This document shows positions 44,589-53,508 of a DNA stretch of 64,000 nt, one piece after another. The notes under the pieces were generated by a model. The model searched no databases. It was given only the letters and a program-made list of their open reading frames with translations, and had not been told where the DNA came from. The stretch's first letter is position 1, and every line of letters starts with the position of its first letter. Origin of the DNA: an uncultured Lachnospiraceae bacterium (GTDB lineage Bacteria > Bacillota > Clostridia > Lachnospirales > Lachnospiraceae); assembly GCA_947246015.1 (NCBI GenBank), contig CAMXQE010000006.1, positions 52,125-116,124 of the forward strand, read 5' to 3'. A program made the position numbers and the translations under genes.

Positions 44589-46268
44589 ATGTCTGACAAG
44601 AGTCATATGTCTCAGAAGAGCGGTAAAAGAGACGGGTTTATTATGCAGGCGGGAATTTTGGCGGCGGCTTCGATTATCTGCAGGATTATCGGACTGCTGT
44701 ACAAAAGCCCGCTTACAGGGATTATTGGGGATGAGGGGAACGGTTATTATAATACGGCATACAACATATATACCATCATCCTCTTAGTATCTTCTTATAG
44801 TATACCATCGGCAATTGCAAAGGTGCTTGCTCAGAGACTTGCGCTGAAAGAATACCGTAATGCGCAGCGTATTTTTAAATGTGCGCTCATTTATGTTATG
44901 GTAATCGGAGGGGTGGCAAGTCTTATCTTATTTATAGGGGCACCTGTTTTTGTTATGGGCAATTCCGTTACTGTGCTCCGTTTTTTTGCCCCTACCATTT
45001 TCCTTTACGGGTTGTTGGGAGTCCTGCGGGGATATTTTCAGGCGCACAGGACGATGCTTCAGACTTCTTTTTCGCAGATTTTGGAACAGATTCTGAATGC
45101 GGCGGTCAGCATAGGGGCAGCATACGGCCTGATGAAGCTGGCAGCGGCTCAGGAGGAAAGCGCCAGCATACAGGCAATGTATGGCGCCATCGGAAGTGCA
45201 CTGGGAACCGGTTCGGGGGTGCTGATAGCGTTACTGTTCATGGCGGCGATTTATATCCTGAACAGAAAAACGATAAAAAAAAGAATCGAAAACGACAGGA
45301 CGAAAACAGAGGAATCATATGGGGATATTTTCCGGATGATGATGTCGGTCGTGACACCGTTTATCTTAAGTACCTGTATTTATAATCTGACTACTTCCCT
45401 GAATCAGACGATTTACTCAAGGATGATGGTACATTTAAAGGAGATGGATGAGATAACGGTAACGGTTACTTATGGAATTATGGCCGGAAAAGCGGTGACG
45501 ATTGCCAATATACCGATAGCGCTGGCTTCGGCAATGTCTTCCGCCATTGTGCCGGCGATTGCATCTTCCTATGCACAGGGAGCAGTAAAGCAGACGAAAA
45601 AGAAGGTGGCTTCGGCAATCAAGGTGACGATGCTGATTTCCATTCCGGCGGCAGTCGGGATAGGCGTACTGGCCAGACCGGTCATGATGGCGCTGTTTCC
45701 GCAGCAGGACTCTTTGGAACTTGGTTCCGGACTGCTGATGGTATTGGCTGCAACGGTTATTTTTTACGGATTGTCTACTTTGACGAATGCGGTATTGCAG
45801 GGCATCGGAAGAGTGAACACGCCGGTAATCAATGCGGTTATTGCGCTGGTGGTGCAGACGTTGGTATTGGTGCCTGCGCTTTATTTTACGGAATTTGGAA
45901 TTTATGCGGTGGCGGCTGCTACGGTCGTGTATTCGCTGCTGATGTGTATCCTGAACAATATTTTCATGAGAAAATACCTGAAGTATAAACAGGAAGTCGA
46001 TAAGACATTTGTAAGGCCGATTTTTTCCGCCATGTTAATGGGGGCTTTGGCATATGGGGTATATGCGGGCGTGTCTTATCTGCTGGGACTGTTTATGGTT
46101 TCCGCTTATTTCATAAACCTCATTTCTTTGGTTCTGGCTGTGATGGCCGGAGGAGGTCTGTACTTTGTGCTGGTAATTAAACTGAAGGCCGTGAAAGAAG
46201 AAGATTTGAAGGCCATGCCGAAAGGGCGTGTTTTTGTAAAAATAGCGAAGAAGATGCGGCTGCTGTAG
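44589..46268 (+). CDS. SpoVB/MurJ-like lipid flippase (MOP superfamily)
   Basis: A polytopic membrane protein of about 559 residues with some 14 hydrophobic segments. The N-terminal QAGILAAASIICRIIGLLYKSP and GYYNTAYNIYTIILLVSSYSIPSAIAKV, and central SATMSSAIVPAIASSY-like sequence (ALASAMSSAIVPAIASSYAQ), are typical of polysaccharide-biosynthesis/SpoVB flippases, which move lipid-linked wall precursors. The ORF track opens at a TTG overlapping glgA; ATG 44589 after AAAAGGA is preferred. SpoVB itself acts in spore cortex synthesis; MurJ-like function in vegetative growth is the alternative. Confidence 0.85.
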   Translation: MSDKSHMSQKSGKRDGFIMQAGILAAASIICRIIGLLYKSPLTGIIGDEGNGYYNTAYNIYTIILLVSSYSIPSAIAKVLAQRLALKEYRNAQRIFKCALIYVMVIGGVASLILFIGAPVFVMGNSVTVLRFFAPTIFLYGLLGVLRGYFQAHRTMLQTSFSQILEQILNAAVSIGAAYGLMKLAAAQEESASIQAMYGAIGSALGTGSGVLIALLFMAAIYILNRKTIKKRIENDRTKTEESYGDIFRMMMSVVTPFILSTCIYNLTTSLNQTIYSRMMVHLKEMDEITVTVTYGIMAGKAVTIANIPIALASAMSSAIVPAIASSYAQGAVKQTKKKVASAIKVTMLISIPAAVGIGVLARPVMMALFPQQDSLELGSGLLMVLAATVIFYGLSTLTNAVLQGIGRVNTPVINAVIALVVQTLVLVPALYFTEFGIYAVAAATVVYSLLMCILNNIFMRKYLKYKQEVDKTFVRPIFSAMLMGALAYGVYAGVSYLLGLFMVSAYFINLISLVLAVMAGGGLYFVLVIKLKAVKEEDLKAMPKGRVFVKIAKKMRLL

Positions 46269-46275
46269 GAGATAA

Positions 46276-46303
46276 GGGCGTGAAGCGATTTTCAGACACG
46301 CCC
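46276..46303. repeat. Hairpin related to the GTGTTTGAAAA repeat family
   Basis: GGGCGTG / CACGCCC enclose a 14-base loop containing the Nudix stop codon. The right half (TTTTCAGACACGCCCC) is a diverged copy of TTTTCAAACACGCTCT found at 21767 and 47326. It lies between convergent genes and may act as a terminator. Confidence 0.5.
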
Positions 46304-47293
46304 CAGCAGTTCAAATTCTTCGGGGAAAATACAGTTTTTTAAAGTGCCGTTCAGGATTTTCTCCAGACAGGTATGGTAATCCATCCACAGGACGGATTCG
46401 ATTTCCGATTCCTGCAGGGTGAGGGAGGAAATTTCGACCGGCTTTTCATAAAGATAAACCGCGCTGTATTCATTGTCATGGAATGGTCTGCCCTGGAATT
46501 CCATACATGCATTGACCTGCCGGTATCCAATCAGGCGCAGGTCTTCGGGAACAGCGGTAATCCCCAGTTCTTCTTCCAGCTCGCGGAGGGCGGATTCCAG
46601 GTAGCCGCATCCCGCAGGGATGTGTCCGGCGGAGGAAATGTCATAGCATCCGGGGTAGCTTTCTTTTGATTCGGAACGTTTTTGCAGGAGGACGTCAAAA
46701 CTTCCGCTGTCATTGGGACGGGTAATCCATACATGGGCGGTGCGGTGTCTGTCTCCATAGCGGTGTATGAGAGAGCGTTCCCTGACTTTTCCGACAGGGT
46801 TTCCCTGTTCGTCCACGATATCGAGAAGTTCCATGGCGGCGCCGTTTAATACGGCTTCTTTGAGGATGTTGTTGATATATCTTAATTTCAGGCAGAAGAA
46901 AGGGGCATTTTCTTTCAGAAGTTCAAAGAAAATCAAATCTCCTTCCCAAAGTTCCAAATCCATAATTCTGTTTTTTTCCACCCATTCCAGCGTTCCCTCA
47001 CTGCATTCCCTTAAGGTTCCGGTAAAGCCGTCCGCGGTGTACAGACACATATGATAGTCTGTGATGTCGTCGCACAGAAAGGTGATGATGCCGCGGAAGC
47101 GGAAGGACGTCAGCGTCAGGCCGGTTTCTTCGTATGCTTCCCTTAACAGGCAGTCGTCGGGGCTTTCACCGCTTTCAAAATGTCCGCCGATTCCAATCCA
47201 TTTGTCTTTATTAATATCTTTTTCTTTTTTTATCCGGTGGAGCATCAGATAAGAGTCTTCTTTTTCTATGTAGCAAAGGGTTGTCAATGTCAT
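46292..47293 (-). CDS. Tandem Nudix hydrolase (two Nudix domains)
   Basis: The N-terminal half resembles 8-oxo-dGTP hydrolases (MTLTTLCYIEKEDSYLMLHR; Nudix box GHFESGESPDDCLLREAYEE). The C-terminal half is a second Nudix domain of the YfcD/IDI-like type (LLDIVDEQGNPVGKVRERSL; RTAHVWI; SSAGHIPAGCGYLESALREL, then EEELGI), in which the first Glu of the box is replaced. The ORF track opens at a TTG (47332) inside a repeat; ATG 47293 fits the family. The fusion may join two nucleotide-cleaning activities. Substrates are unknown. Confidence 0.88.
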   Translation of the reverse strand: MTLTTLCYIEKEDSYLMLHRIKKEKDINKDKWIGIGGHFESGESPDDCLLREAYEETGLTLTSFRFRGIITFLCDDITDYHMCLYTADGFTGTLRECSEGTLEWVEKNRIMDLELWEGDLIFFELLKENAPFFCLKLRYINNILKEAVLNGAAMELLDIVDEQGNPVGKVRERSLIHRYGDRHRTAHVWITRPNDSGSFDVLLQKRSESKESYPGCYDISSAGHIPAGCGYLESALRELEEELGITAVPEDLRLIGYRQVNACMEFQGRPFHDNEYSAVYLYEKPVEISSLTLQESEIESVLWMDYHTCLEKILNGTLKNCIFPEEFELLGRV

Positions 47294-47325
47294 GATGGTA
47301 TTCAGCTTTCTGAGTTTTTTATGAA

Positions 47326-47344
47326 TTTTCAAACACGCTCTGGT
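47326..47344. repeat. Dispersed repeat end TTTTCAAACACGCTCTGGT
   Basis: This 19-base sequence is identical to 21767-21785, the right arm and flank of the 73-bp palindromic element. Here only one arm is present, immediately upstream of the double-Nudix gene. With the diverged copy at 46289 it places related ends on both sides of that gene. Confidence 0.8.
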
Positions 47345-47598
47345 TTCATTATACTCAGACGGGTGAAAAATAGCAACGAATATTCTGAAATTAAAAATGA
47401 CAGGATAAAAATTACGAGGTAAAAATTACCTTAATAATAATTTCATCTCCGCTAATACTAACATCAAGATAAGCGATAAAGTTCAAGCTTAAATCAGATG
47501 CGGAAACGTGTTTGGGGTAAGCAATAAAAGAACGGAAATTGCTTATCTCAAATATAGATAGCGTAAAGCACGAAACTGTAAATTGGAGGTGAAAGAAG
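47345..47598. other. Intergenic region upstream of SASP gene
   Basis: No gene is supported here. The stretch holds a GGTAAAAATTACC palindrome near 47414 and a perfect 8-bp inverted repeat (TAAGCAAT 47518-47525 / ATTGCTTA 47538-47545) about 55 bases before the SASP start. I could not find a convincing sigma-G promoter, although one would be expected. The 66-codon minus-strand ORF here begins inside the SASP gene and is not credible. Confidence 0.5.
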
Positions 47599-47799
47599 AT
47601 GGCAAGCAGCAAATCTAATAGAGTAGAAGTTCCTGAAGCTAAGGCAGCTATGGACCGTTTTAAAACTGAGGTCGCTTCTGAATTAGGTGTTAACCTGAAA
47701 GAAGGTTACAACGGTGATTTAACATCTAAGGAAGCAGGTTCTATCGGCGGCGAGATGGTTCGTAGAATGATCAAGAAGCAGGAAGAACAGATGAAATAA
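47599..47799 (+). CDS. Alpha/beta-type small acid-soluble spore protein
   Basis: SASPs coat and protect spore DNA. The 66-residue protein has the two conserved blocks: MDRFKTEVASELGVNLKEGY, containing the GPR protease cleavage region (T-E-x-A-S), and NGDLTSKEAGSIGGEMVRRM. A TTGGAGGTG ribosome site precedes the ATG. Its codon use, with many GGT, GCT and AAA codons, differs from neighbours and is like that of a highly expressed gene. Expression in the forespore is expected. Confidence 0.96.
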   Translation: MASSKSNRVEVPEAKAAMDRFKTEVASELGVNLKEGYNGDLTSKEAGSIGGEMVRRMIKKQEEQMK

Positions 47800-47814
47800 C
47801 CGGAAACGGTTAAT

Positions 47815-47846
47815 AAAGGAGGATGTCCGAAAGGGCATCCTTCTTT
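47815..47846 (+). terminator. Terminator of the SASP gene
   Basis: A stem of about 14 pairs (AAAGGAGGATGTCC / GGGCATCCTTCTTT) with a GAAA tetraloop begins 16 bases past the stop codon. The T-rich right arm completes a good intrinsic terminator. Confidence 0.85.
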
Positions 47847-47853
47847 GTGCACA

Positions 47854-47927
47854 GGGGTGCGTAAGGAAACCAGCTGCTTCGAAGCACGCACCCCGCGCGG
47901 AGGGCAGGGAGAAGCGCTTCCCTGCCC
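47854..47927. repeat. Two consecutive GC-rich palindromes
   Basis: GGGGTGCGT / ACGCACCCC (47854-47894) and GGGCAGGGA / TCCCTGCCC (47902-47927) stand side by side; the first also contains the perfect palindrome TGCTTCGAAGCA. They lie between the SASP terminator and the end of the convergent DUF6809-like gene and could end its transcript or be a repeat unit. Confidence 0.6.
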
Positions 47928-47966
47928 GGTTATTCCGGTATCCGGACATATGCGGAGCAGGCTGAC

Positions 47967-48617
47967 TCAGTCTGTTTGCAGGAGTTCCATGGTCAGCCTG
48001 CGGGCGTCGTGAAAGCCCTGCCGGTAGGCAGCAGTCCCATATTCGGAGCCAATGGCATTGGCGGCAGAAATGGCCCTGTTGGCGGTGTCAAACTGTTCTT
48101 TGCTCAGTCCGCACTGTTTCAGTCTGCCGATTTCCGCTTCGCATTCCCTGACTGCATTCCGGTAGTCTTCATTTTTGTTGAGGGCGTTTTCCAAAGAATG
48201 CAATCTGCGTTCTTCAAAAAAGCTTTCCAAAAGGCTGCCGTTTTCGGACTGGTTTCTCCGTGTTCCTGCTGTAGAAGCGGCATAATTTTTTATAACCTGC
48301 TCAATGCCGTTTGCTTTCGGACTGTGATATCCGTTTTCCAAAACTTTGTAGAGCTGGAAACCAATCAGGACACCTATCTGCAGATAAACATCGCTGTGTA
48401 TGAGAGCAAAATCGGATACTATATCCTGTAAGGAATCATCGGTTTTGTCCGCAGCGGGGAATAATGCTGCCAGTTTTGCATAAACTTCCTGATAGGATGC
48501 GTTTATCCTCTCTTCATAGGAATCCGTGATTGCCGATGTCGGCTCTGAACCGTATAGAAAATAAGCGGCTATGCGGCTTATATCGATACGGTCCAGAATC
48601 TTTGTAAATTCGGTCAT
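47967..48617 (-). CDS. DUF6809-like protein of unknown function
   Basis: A 216-residue soluble, mostly helical protein. From memory it resembles the Lachnospiraceae family DUF6809 (MTEFTKILDRIDISRIAAYF; FALIHSDVYLQIGVLIGFQL; FHDARRLTMELLQ). The start is ATG 48617 after AAGGAAGGTAAG; the ORF track opens nine codons earlier. The function is unknown, and neighbours give no hint because the genes on both sides are transcribed the opposite way. Confidence 0.7.
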   Translation of the reverse strand: MTEFTKILDRIDISRIAAYFLYGSEPTSAITDSYEERINASYQEVYAKLAALFPAADKTDDSLQDIVSDFALIHSDVYLQIGVLIGFQLYKVLENGYHSPKANGIEQVIKNYAASTAGTRRNQSENGSLLESFFEERRLHSLENALNKNEDYRNAVRECEAEIGRLKQCGLSKEQFDTANRAISAANAIGSEYGTAAYRQGFHDARRLTMELLQTD

Positions 48618-48869
48618 ATTCTTACCTTCCTTTCTTTTTTTCATTTCCGTTACCTCTTTTTAGTATTCATACAAACATAGTTATGATGTATATTGATATT
48701 ATAACACACTCTTTTGAGGTTTAACAGGGGATAATTGGATTATTTATGAAGTTTTTGTGAAATGATTGCGAACTTTTCGGATTCATGTTAATTTTAATGT
48801 AAGAAAACAAGTGAAAATCTGTATACAGACAGGAAAACGTATGCGGATGAAGCATGGCAGGAGGTATAT

Positions 48870-50216
48870 ATGCGGTTACCGGGAGAATATGAGTACAGCA
48901 ATTCTGGGCTGTCAATGAAATATATGACGATGGGCGTCTGTCTTTGCCTGATGCTGATTTTTGGAGTCGTATTATGGACCAATAAGGAGAATGATGCAAA
49001 AAAACATAAGGAACAGGAAACATCGGTGATGGTTTTGGAGCATGAAGCAGACGGTGTGGAAAACGCAGGCGGACAGGATAATGCCAAGGCGGCAGCACAT
49101 GCAGAAAGCGGAAGCGCGAAAACGGAAAATGCATCTGCGGCAGCTCCCGCAGCCGGGGCAATTATGGGATTTAACGGGGCGAAGACTTTAGAAGAGGTAG
49201 AGCGTCTTTATGCGGAGGGGAAACTGGTTGCATCGGATTTGGATTTTTGGGATATGTATCCGAAGACCACACCTGCTTATATGAGCGGTGCGTCTGCGCA
49301 GGAAGGGAATGACCGCGGGCAGGGAAGTTCCGGAATGGGTACAGGGACGGGAACCGGCGGAAGCGGGAGCCAGAAAGACAAATATGCGCGGTATGATGAA
49401 GAAGCGGAGCGGGAGCAGCAGAAAGAGGCTGAGAAGGAAGAACAGGACCCCTCTAAGGATGGTAAGCATACCCTGGTTATCCGTGCAAACGGCGAGGAAG
49501 AGTGGGTGCTGCTCAATCCTAATTTAGAGCGGAATACCTATGATTTCACGAATCTGACGATGCGGCAGGAGCAGCTGGCCTATTATGCGGACGGAAAAAC
49601 GTATTCCTATGTGGGGGCAGATTTGTCCAAATATAACGGAGAAGTGGATTTCGTGACGCTGAAGCAGTCGGGCGTGTCTTATGTAATGCTTCGGCTTGGC
49701 ATGAGAGGATACGGGAGCGGACAGATTCAGCTGGATGAGAAGTTTATGGACTATATTACAAAGGCGGAAGAAGCAGGGCTGAATGTAGGCGTGTATTTCT
49801 ATTCACAGGCGATTAGTGAAGAGGAAGCGGCGGAAGAGGCAAATTTCGTGATACAGAATCTGGCAGGACACCAGATTACTTATCCGGTAGCCTTCGATAT
49901 GGAATATGTTGCCAATGATACAGCCAGGATAGAAGCCCTGACCAGAGAAGAAAAAACAAAAATGGCAAAGACTTTTCTGGATACGGTGAAAAATGCAGGC
50001 TATAAACCTATGGTTTATGGAACAAAAGAATGGCTGATTAAGCAGGTGGACCTGACGAAGCTGACGGATTATGATATCTGGCTGTCCCAGCAGGAGGATG
50101 TGCCGGATTACCCGTATCAGTTCCAGATGTGGCAGTATTCGCAGGAAGGAAGGCTGAACGGGGCGGACGGGGATGTGAATCTGAACATCAGTTTTGTGGA
50201 TTATTCGGAAAAATAG
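48870..50216 (+). CDS. Membrane-anchored GH25 lysozyme-like hydrolase
   Basis: A 448-residue protein with one N-terminal membrane helix (MTMGVCLCLMLIFGVVLW), a long low-complexity linker rich in Gly, Glu and Ala, and a GH25 domain from about residue 245: VGADLSKYNGEVDFVTLKQS, YVMLRLGMRG, LNVGVYFYSQAISEEEAAEE, YPVAFDMEYV (catalytic acids in DME), and IWLSQQEDVP with the final QYSQEGRLNGADGDVNLN. GH25 enzymes cut the beta-1,4 bond of peptidoglycan. It starts after AGGAGG. Its 3' end overlaps the convergent AP2 gene by about 29 bases. Confidence 0.93.
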   Translation: MRLPGEYEYSNSGLSMKYMTMGVCLCLMLIFGVVLWTNKENDAKKHKEQETSVMVLEHEADGVENAGGQDNAKAAAHAESGSAKTENASAAAPAAGAIMGFNGAKTLEEVERLYAEGKLVASDLDFWDMYPKTTPAYMSGASAQEGNDRGQGSSGMGTGTGTGGSGSQKDKYARYDEEAEREQQKEAEKEEQDPSKDGKHTLVIRANGEEEWVLLNPNLERNTYDFTNLTMRQEQLAYYADGKTYSYVGADLSKYNGEVDFVTLKQSGVSYVMLRLGMRGYGSGQIQLDEKFMDYITKAEEAGLNVGVYFYSQAISEEEAAEEANFVIQNLAGHQITYPVAFDMEYVANDTARIEALTREEKTKMAKTFLDTVKNAGYKPMVYGTKEWLIKQVDLTKLTDYDIWLSQQEDVPDYPYQFQMWQYSQEGRLNGADGDVNLNISFVDYSEK

Positions 50217-51006
50217 TATATATTTTAGGAGAAAGCTTAAGGTGTGAGTAGATATCGGCATAGGCCGCAGGAGAAAGCCCCTCAATGTAATTGAGCGGGA
50301 AGTTGCGGTTTATGCCGTTTTTTTTCAGTACATCCACCGCTTTGTTGTAGGCGATGGCAGCTTCTTCTTCGGTGTCATAAATGCCTACCACATAACTGCT
50401 GCGGATATGGATGCGGACTTTATAGCGGTAACTGCCGTTGCCGGAGGGATGGGGAATCCGGGTGATACCATGGAACCGGTTGAGGATTTCAATGTTCTCA
50501 TAACGGTAGTCCGTCGTATCGCCGTTGATAAAACGGTAATCTTTGTCAAGAACCGCATAATTTTTAATGCCGTAACGGTTAAGAATACCGAACTGCATTC
50601 CATAGTCGTTCACAAAGAGGTGGCTGCCGCGGCGCATGATTTTTTTCGAGGAGTAATAAAATAAGTCGTCGATATCAAATTTTAATATATGGGAAGGTTC
50701 CATATAATATAGAAAAAACTTTTTTTTCAGATAAATCGGGGTAGGGAAATAAATGCCATTGTCCCGGAAATTAATCAGGCTGACCCATTTTTCAAAAGCC
50801 AAAGGGGAAGAGGGCAGGTAGTCTTCAACAGAGAGGGAGCAGTCCTGGGTTAAGGATAGGGCGCTGTGATAGGCGTGATGGGCGGTCAGGGCGTCGTCAA
50901 AACTTCCGAGGCTGATATGTTTTCCATGAAATGTGATGGAAGAACGGTAATAAACGGAATTATCTTTTTTTCTGGAGGGGTAAACACCGGGCAGATGGTT
51001 GTCCAT
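50188..51006 (-). CDS. AP2/HNH-like DNA-binding protein
   Basis: A 272-residue protein with two AP2-like DNA-binding repeats: the first at the N-terminus (GVYPSRKKDNSVYYRSSITF, HGKHISLGSFDDALTAHHAY) and the second at the C-terminus (YRYKVRIHIRSSYVVGIYDT, EEEAAIAYNKAVDVLKK). The middle section (YAVLDKDYRFINGDTTDYRY, ENIEILNRFHG) resembles the HNH-type core of AP2-HNH homing endonucleases, where N-G-x-x-x-D-N-R-x-E-N is usual, but the full catalytic HNH triad is not obvious. It may be a domesticated homing enzyme used as a regulator. ATG 51006 follows AAAGGAG. Confidence 0.75.
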   Translation of the reverse strand: MDNHLPGVYPSRKKDNSVYYRSSITFHGKHISLGSFDDALTAHHAYHSALSLTQDCSLSVEDYLPSSPLAFEKWVSLINFRDNGIYFPTPIYLKKKFFLYYMEPSHILKFDIDDLFYYSSKKIMRRGSHLFVNDYGMQFGILNRYGIKNYAVLDKDYRFINGDTTDYRYENIEILNRFHGITRIPHPSGNGSYRYKVRIHIRSSYVVGIYDTEEEAAIAYNKAVDVLKKNGINRNFPLNYIEGLSPAAYADIYSHLKLSPKIYTIFPNNPQN

Positions 51007-51036
51007 GGCGCGGCTCCTTTCTGTTTCATATTTGCT

Positions 51037-51082
51037 TTGCACTTATATTATACCGTATGTGCAAGGTCATAATTCAGTGCAA
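51037..51082 (-). promoter_or_regulatory. Triple TTGCAC/GTGCAA sites at the AP2-gene promoter
   Basis: TTGCAC at 51037-51042 and GTGCAA at 51059-51064 and 51077-51082 surround a - strand TATAAT (51046-51051). Two of the sites form an inverted repeat spaced by 16 bases across the -10, and two are direct repeats. This is a plausible operator for autoregulation by the AP2 protein, but no -35 is evident. Confidence 0.45.
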
Positions 51083-51285
51083 TTCGTCGGTTTTCGTCGG
51101 AATTTTACCATGATTATACCATTTCAGCAAAAAGAATACAAATTTAGAAATATTTTAGATATAATTCGTGGACTTCCTGTATAAAATATTAAAGAAGTAT
51201 TACATTTGTGTGACATAAATGTATAAAATTGGTGACCGGATGTTAAGCGGTTATCAAAATCGTAAAGTATGAAGAGGATGGAAAA

Positions 51286-51912
51286 ATGTATAGGTATAAG
51301 AAAAACATAACGATATTACTTCTTTGCAATGTGATTTTTATGGTGTCATGGTTTAATCTGAAGGAGCTGCGGATGAACCGTGTTGCATCTACGGCGGCAT
51401 TCAGGATTCAGTATATGGAAGACTGTGCAAATCTGGACGAGTCCAGTTTCATCAGGATGCTGGCAGAGGCGTCTTCGGGACAGCGGGTCGTGGGTTATAA
51501 TGTATTGGAGCGGAAAGCAAAGTATTCTTTGTCGGATGAAGATTATGAAGTGCTGCTGCAGATTGTAGAGGCGGAGGCCGGCTGTGAAGATATAAAAGGA
51601 AAGATGCTGGTGGCAGGAGTGGTTATGAACCGGGTGGAGAACAGCCAGTTTCCGGACAGTGTGAAAGAAGTGGTATATCAGAGGGAACATGGCGTGGCAC
51701 AGTTCTCACCGGTGGCCAACGGACGGCTGGGCCGGACAAAGATAAGCGAGGAAACGAAAGAAGCAGTGGAACGGGTGCTTTACGGAGAGGATATTACGGA
51801 AGGGGCTCTGTATTTTGCATCGCGTAAATATGCGGACCCGGAACTGATGAAGTGGTTTGATAACAGCCTGACGCTTTTGTTTTCTTATGGTGGACATGAA
51901 TTCTTTTCTTAA
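51286..51912 (+). CDS. SleB-like cell-wall hydrolase
   Basis: A 208-residue secreted or membrane-anchored protein (N-terminal segment ITILLLCNVIFMVSWF) with a SleB/CwlJ hydrolase domain: DYEVLLQIVEAEAGCEDIKG, LVAGVVMNRVENSQFPDSVK, and GVAQFSPVANGRLG, then ALYFASRKY. In spore formers such lytic enzymes depolymerise cortex peptidoglycan in germination, although vegetative paralogues exist. The catalytic Glu is the E in VEAEAG. Confidence 0.87.
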   Translation: MYRYKKNITILLLCNVIFMVSWFNLKELRMNRVASTAAFRIQYMEDCANLDESSFIRMLAEASSGQRVVGYNVLERKAKYSLSDEDYEVLLQIVEAEAGCEDIKGKMLVAGVVMNRVENSQFPDSVKEVVYQREHGVAQFSPVANGRLGRTKISEETKEAVERVLYGEDITEGALYFASRKYADPELMKWFDNSLTLLFSYGGHEFFS

Positions 51913-52012
51913 CTTCGCATTGCACAGGGGGGAAAACTATGCTATACTTTATGCGGTTGAAGCGTTCCCTGTTTTCAGGGAAAAATGATGCATAAGTATG
52001 AGAGGTAAGGCA

Positions 52013-53503
52013 ATGGAAGTTTTATATAACAGTACGAGGAACAACGGGATTCAGGTAAAGGCTTCGGAGGCAGTCTTAAAAGGACTTTCCGAGGATGGGG
52101 GTCTGTTTGTGCCGGACCATATTCCGGCATTGGACAAGGGATTAAAAGAATTGTCCGGTATGACTTATCAGGAAGTGGCTTATGAGGTAATGAAGCTGTA
52201 TCTGACGGATTTCACGGAGGAAGAGTTGAAAGACTGTATTGCAAAGGCGTATGATGGCAAGTTTGATACAGAAGCAATCGCGCCTTTGGTCAGTGCGGAT
52301 GGGGCATATTATCTGGAACTGTTCCATGGCGCTACGATAGCGTTTAAGGATATGGCACTGTCAATCCTGCCCCATCTGATGATTACATCGGCAAAGAAAA
52401 ACAAGGTAAAGAATGAAATCGTAATACTTACTGCAACCTCAGGCGATACGGGAAAAGCTGCGCTGGCAGGTTTTGCAGGAGTGGAAGGGACGAAGATTAT
52501 TGTCTTTTACCCGAAAAACGGCGTCAGTCCCATACAGGAACGGCAGATGGTGACGCAGAAGGGGGACAATACATATGTGGTCGGCATCCACGGTAATTTT
52601 GACGATGCGCAGACAGGTGTGAAGAAGCTCTTTGCGGACAGGGAATTGGAAGAACGGCTGGACAGGCAGGGGTTCCAGTTCTCATCGGCCAATTCCATCA
52701 ATATAGGGCGTCTGGTTCCCCAGATTGTCTATTATGTGTATGCGTATGTGAGGCTTTTGGCGGAAGGAAAGATTGCGGAGGGCGAAAAAATCAATGTAGT
52801 AGTGCCTACCGGAAATTTTGGCAATATCCTTGCCGCATTCTATGCAAAGAATATGGGGCTGCCCATCGGGAAATTAATCTGTGCTTCAAATGACAATAAA
52901 GTGCTTTATGACTTTTTCCGTACGGGTGTATATGATAAAAACAGAGAATTCGTGCTGACCAGTTCTCCTTCTATGGATATTCTGATTTCTAGCAATTTAG
53001 AACGGCTGATTTACCGGATTGCGGGAAATGATGCAAAGAAGAATGAGGAGCTGATGAAAGCGCTCTCAGGAGAAGGAAAATATGAAATTACGGAGGAGAT
53101 GAAATCCCGGCTGGAAGATTTTTACGGGAATTTTGCTACGGAGGAAGAGGCGGCAGAGACGATTAAAGGTCTGTACGGGAAGACAGGTTATGTCATCGAT
53201 ACCCATACGGCGGTAGCAGCCTGCGTGTACCGTAAATATGCGGAAGAAACGAAAGATGGGGCGCCTGCGGTCATTGCATCCACGGCCAGTCCTTTTAAGT
53301 TCACCCGCAGCGTAATGAATGCCATCGACGGAAAGTATGACAGGATGACGGACTTCGAACTGGTGGATGAATTATCTTCCCTGGCGAATATAAAGGTTCC
53401 GGCAGCGATTGAGGAAATCCGTACGGCTCCGGTACTGCATGACCATGTATGCGGAAAAGAGGAAATGAAGAAGACGGTGGAAGCTTTTCTTGGGATTAAA
53501 TAG
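52013..53503 (+). CDS. thrC: Threonine synthase
   Basis: A PLP enzyme that converts O-phosphohomoserine to threonine. MEVLYNSTRNNGIQVKASEA, ELFHGATIAFKDMALSILPH (PLP lysine in FKD), ILTATSGDTGKAALAGFAGV and VVPTGNFGNILAAFYAK are conserved. The ORF track opens at 51998; ATG 52013 after GAGAGG fits the family (496 residues). The other threonine genes are not nearby. Confidence 0.96.
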   Translation: MEVLYNSTRNNGIQVKASEAVLKGLSEDGGLFVPDHIPALDKGLKELSGMTYQEVAYEVMKLYLTDFTEEELKDCIAKAYDGKFDTEAIAPLVSADGAYYLELFHGATIAFKDMALSILPHLMITSAKKNKVKNEIVILTATSGDTGKAALAGFAGVEGTKIIVFYPKNGVSPIQERQMVTQKGDNTYVVGIHGNFDDAQTGVKKLFADRELEERLDRQGFQFSSANSINIGRLVPQIVYYVYAYVRLLAEGKIAEGEKINVVVPTGNFGNILAAFYAKNMGLPIGKLICASNDNKVLYDFFRTGVYDKNREFVLTSSPSMDILISSNLERLIYRIAGNDAKKNEELMKALSGEGKYEITEEMKSRLEDFYGNFATEEEAAETIKGLYGKTGYVIDTHTAVAACVYRKYAEETKDGAPAVIASTASPFKFTRSVMNAIDGKYDRMTDFELVDELSSLANIKVPAAIEEIRTAPVLHDHVCGKEEMKKTVEAFLGIK

Positions 53504-53508
53504 GTGAC

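Noticed and set aside
47412-47612. 66-codon minus-strand ORF upstream of the SASP gene
   Set aside because: Its start codon lies inside the SASP gene, there is no ribosome site, and it would overlap the SASP promoter region.
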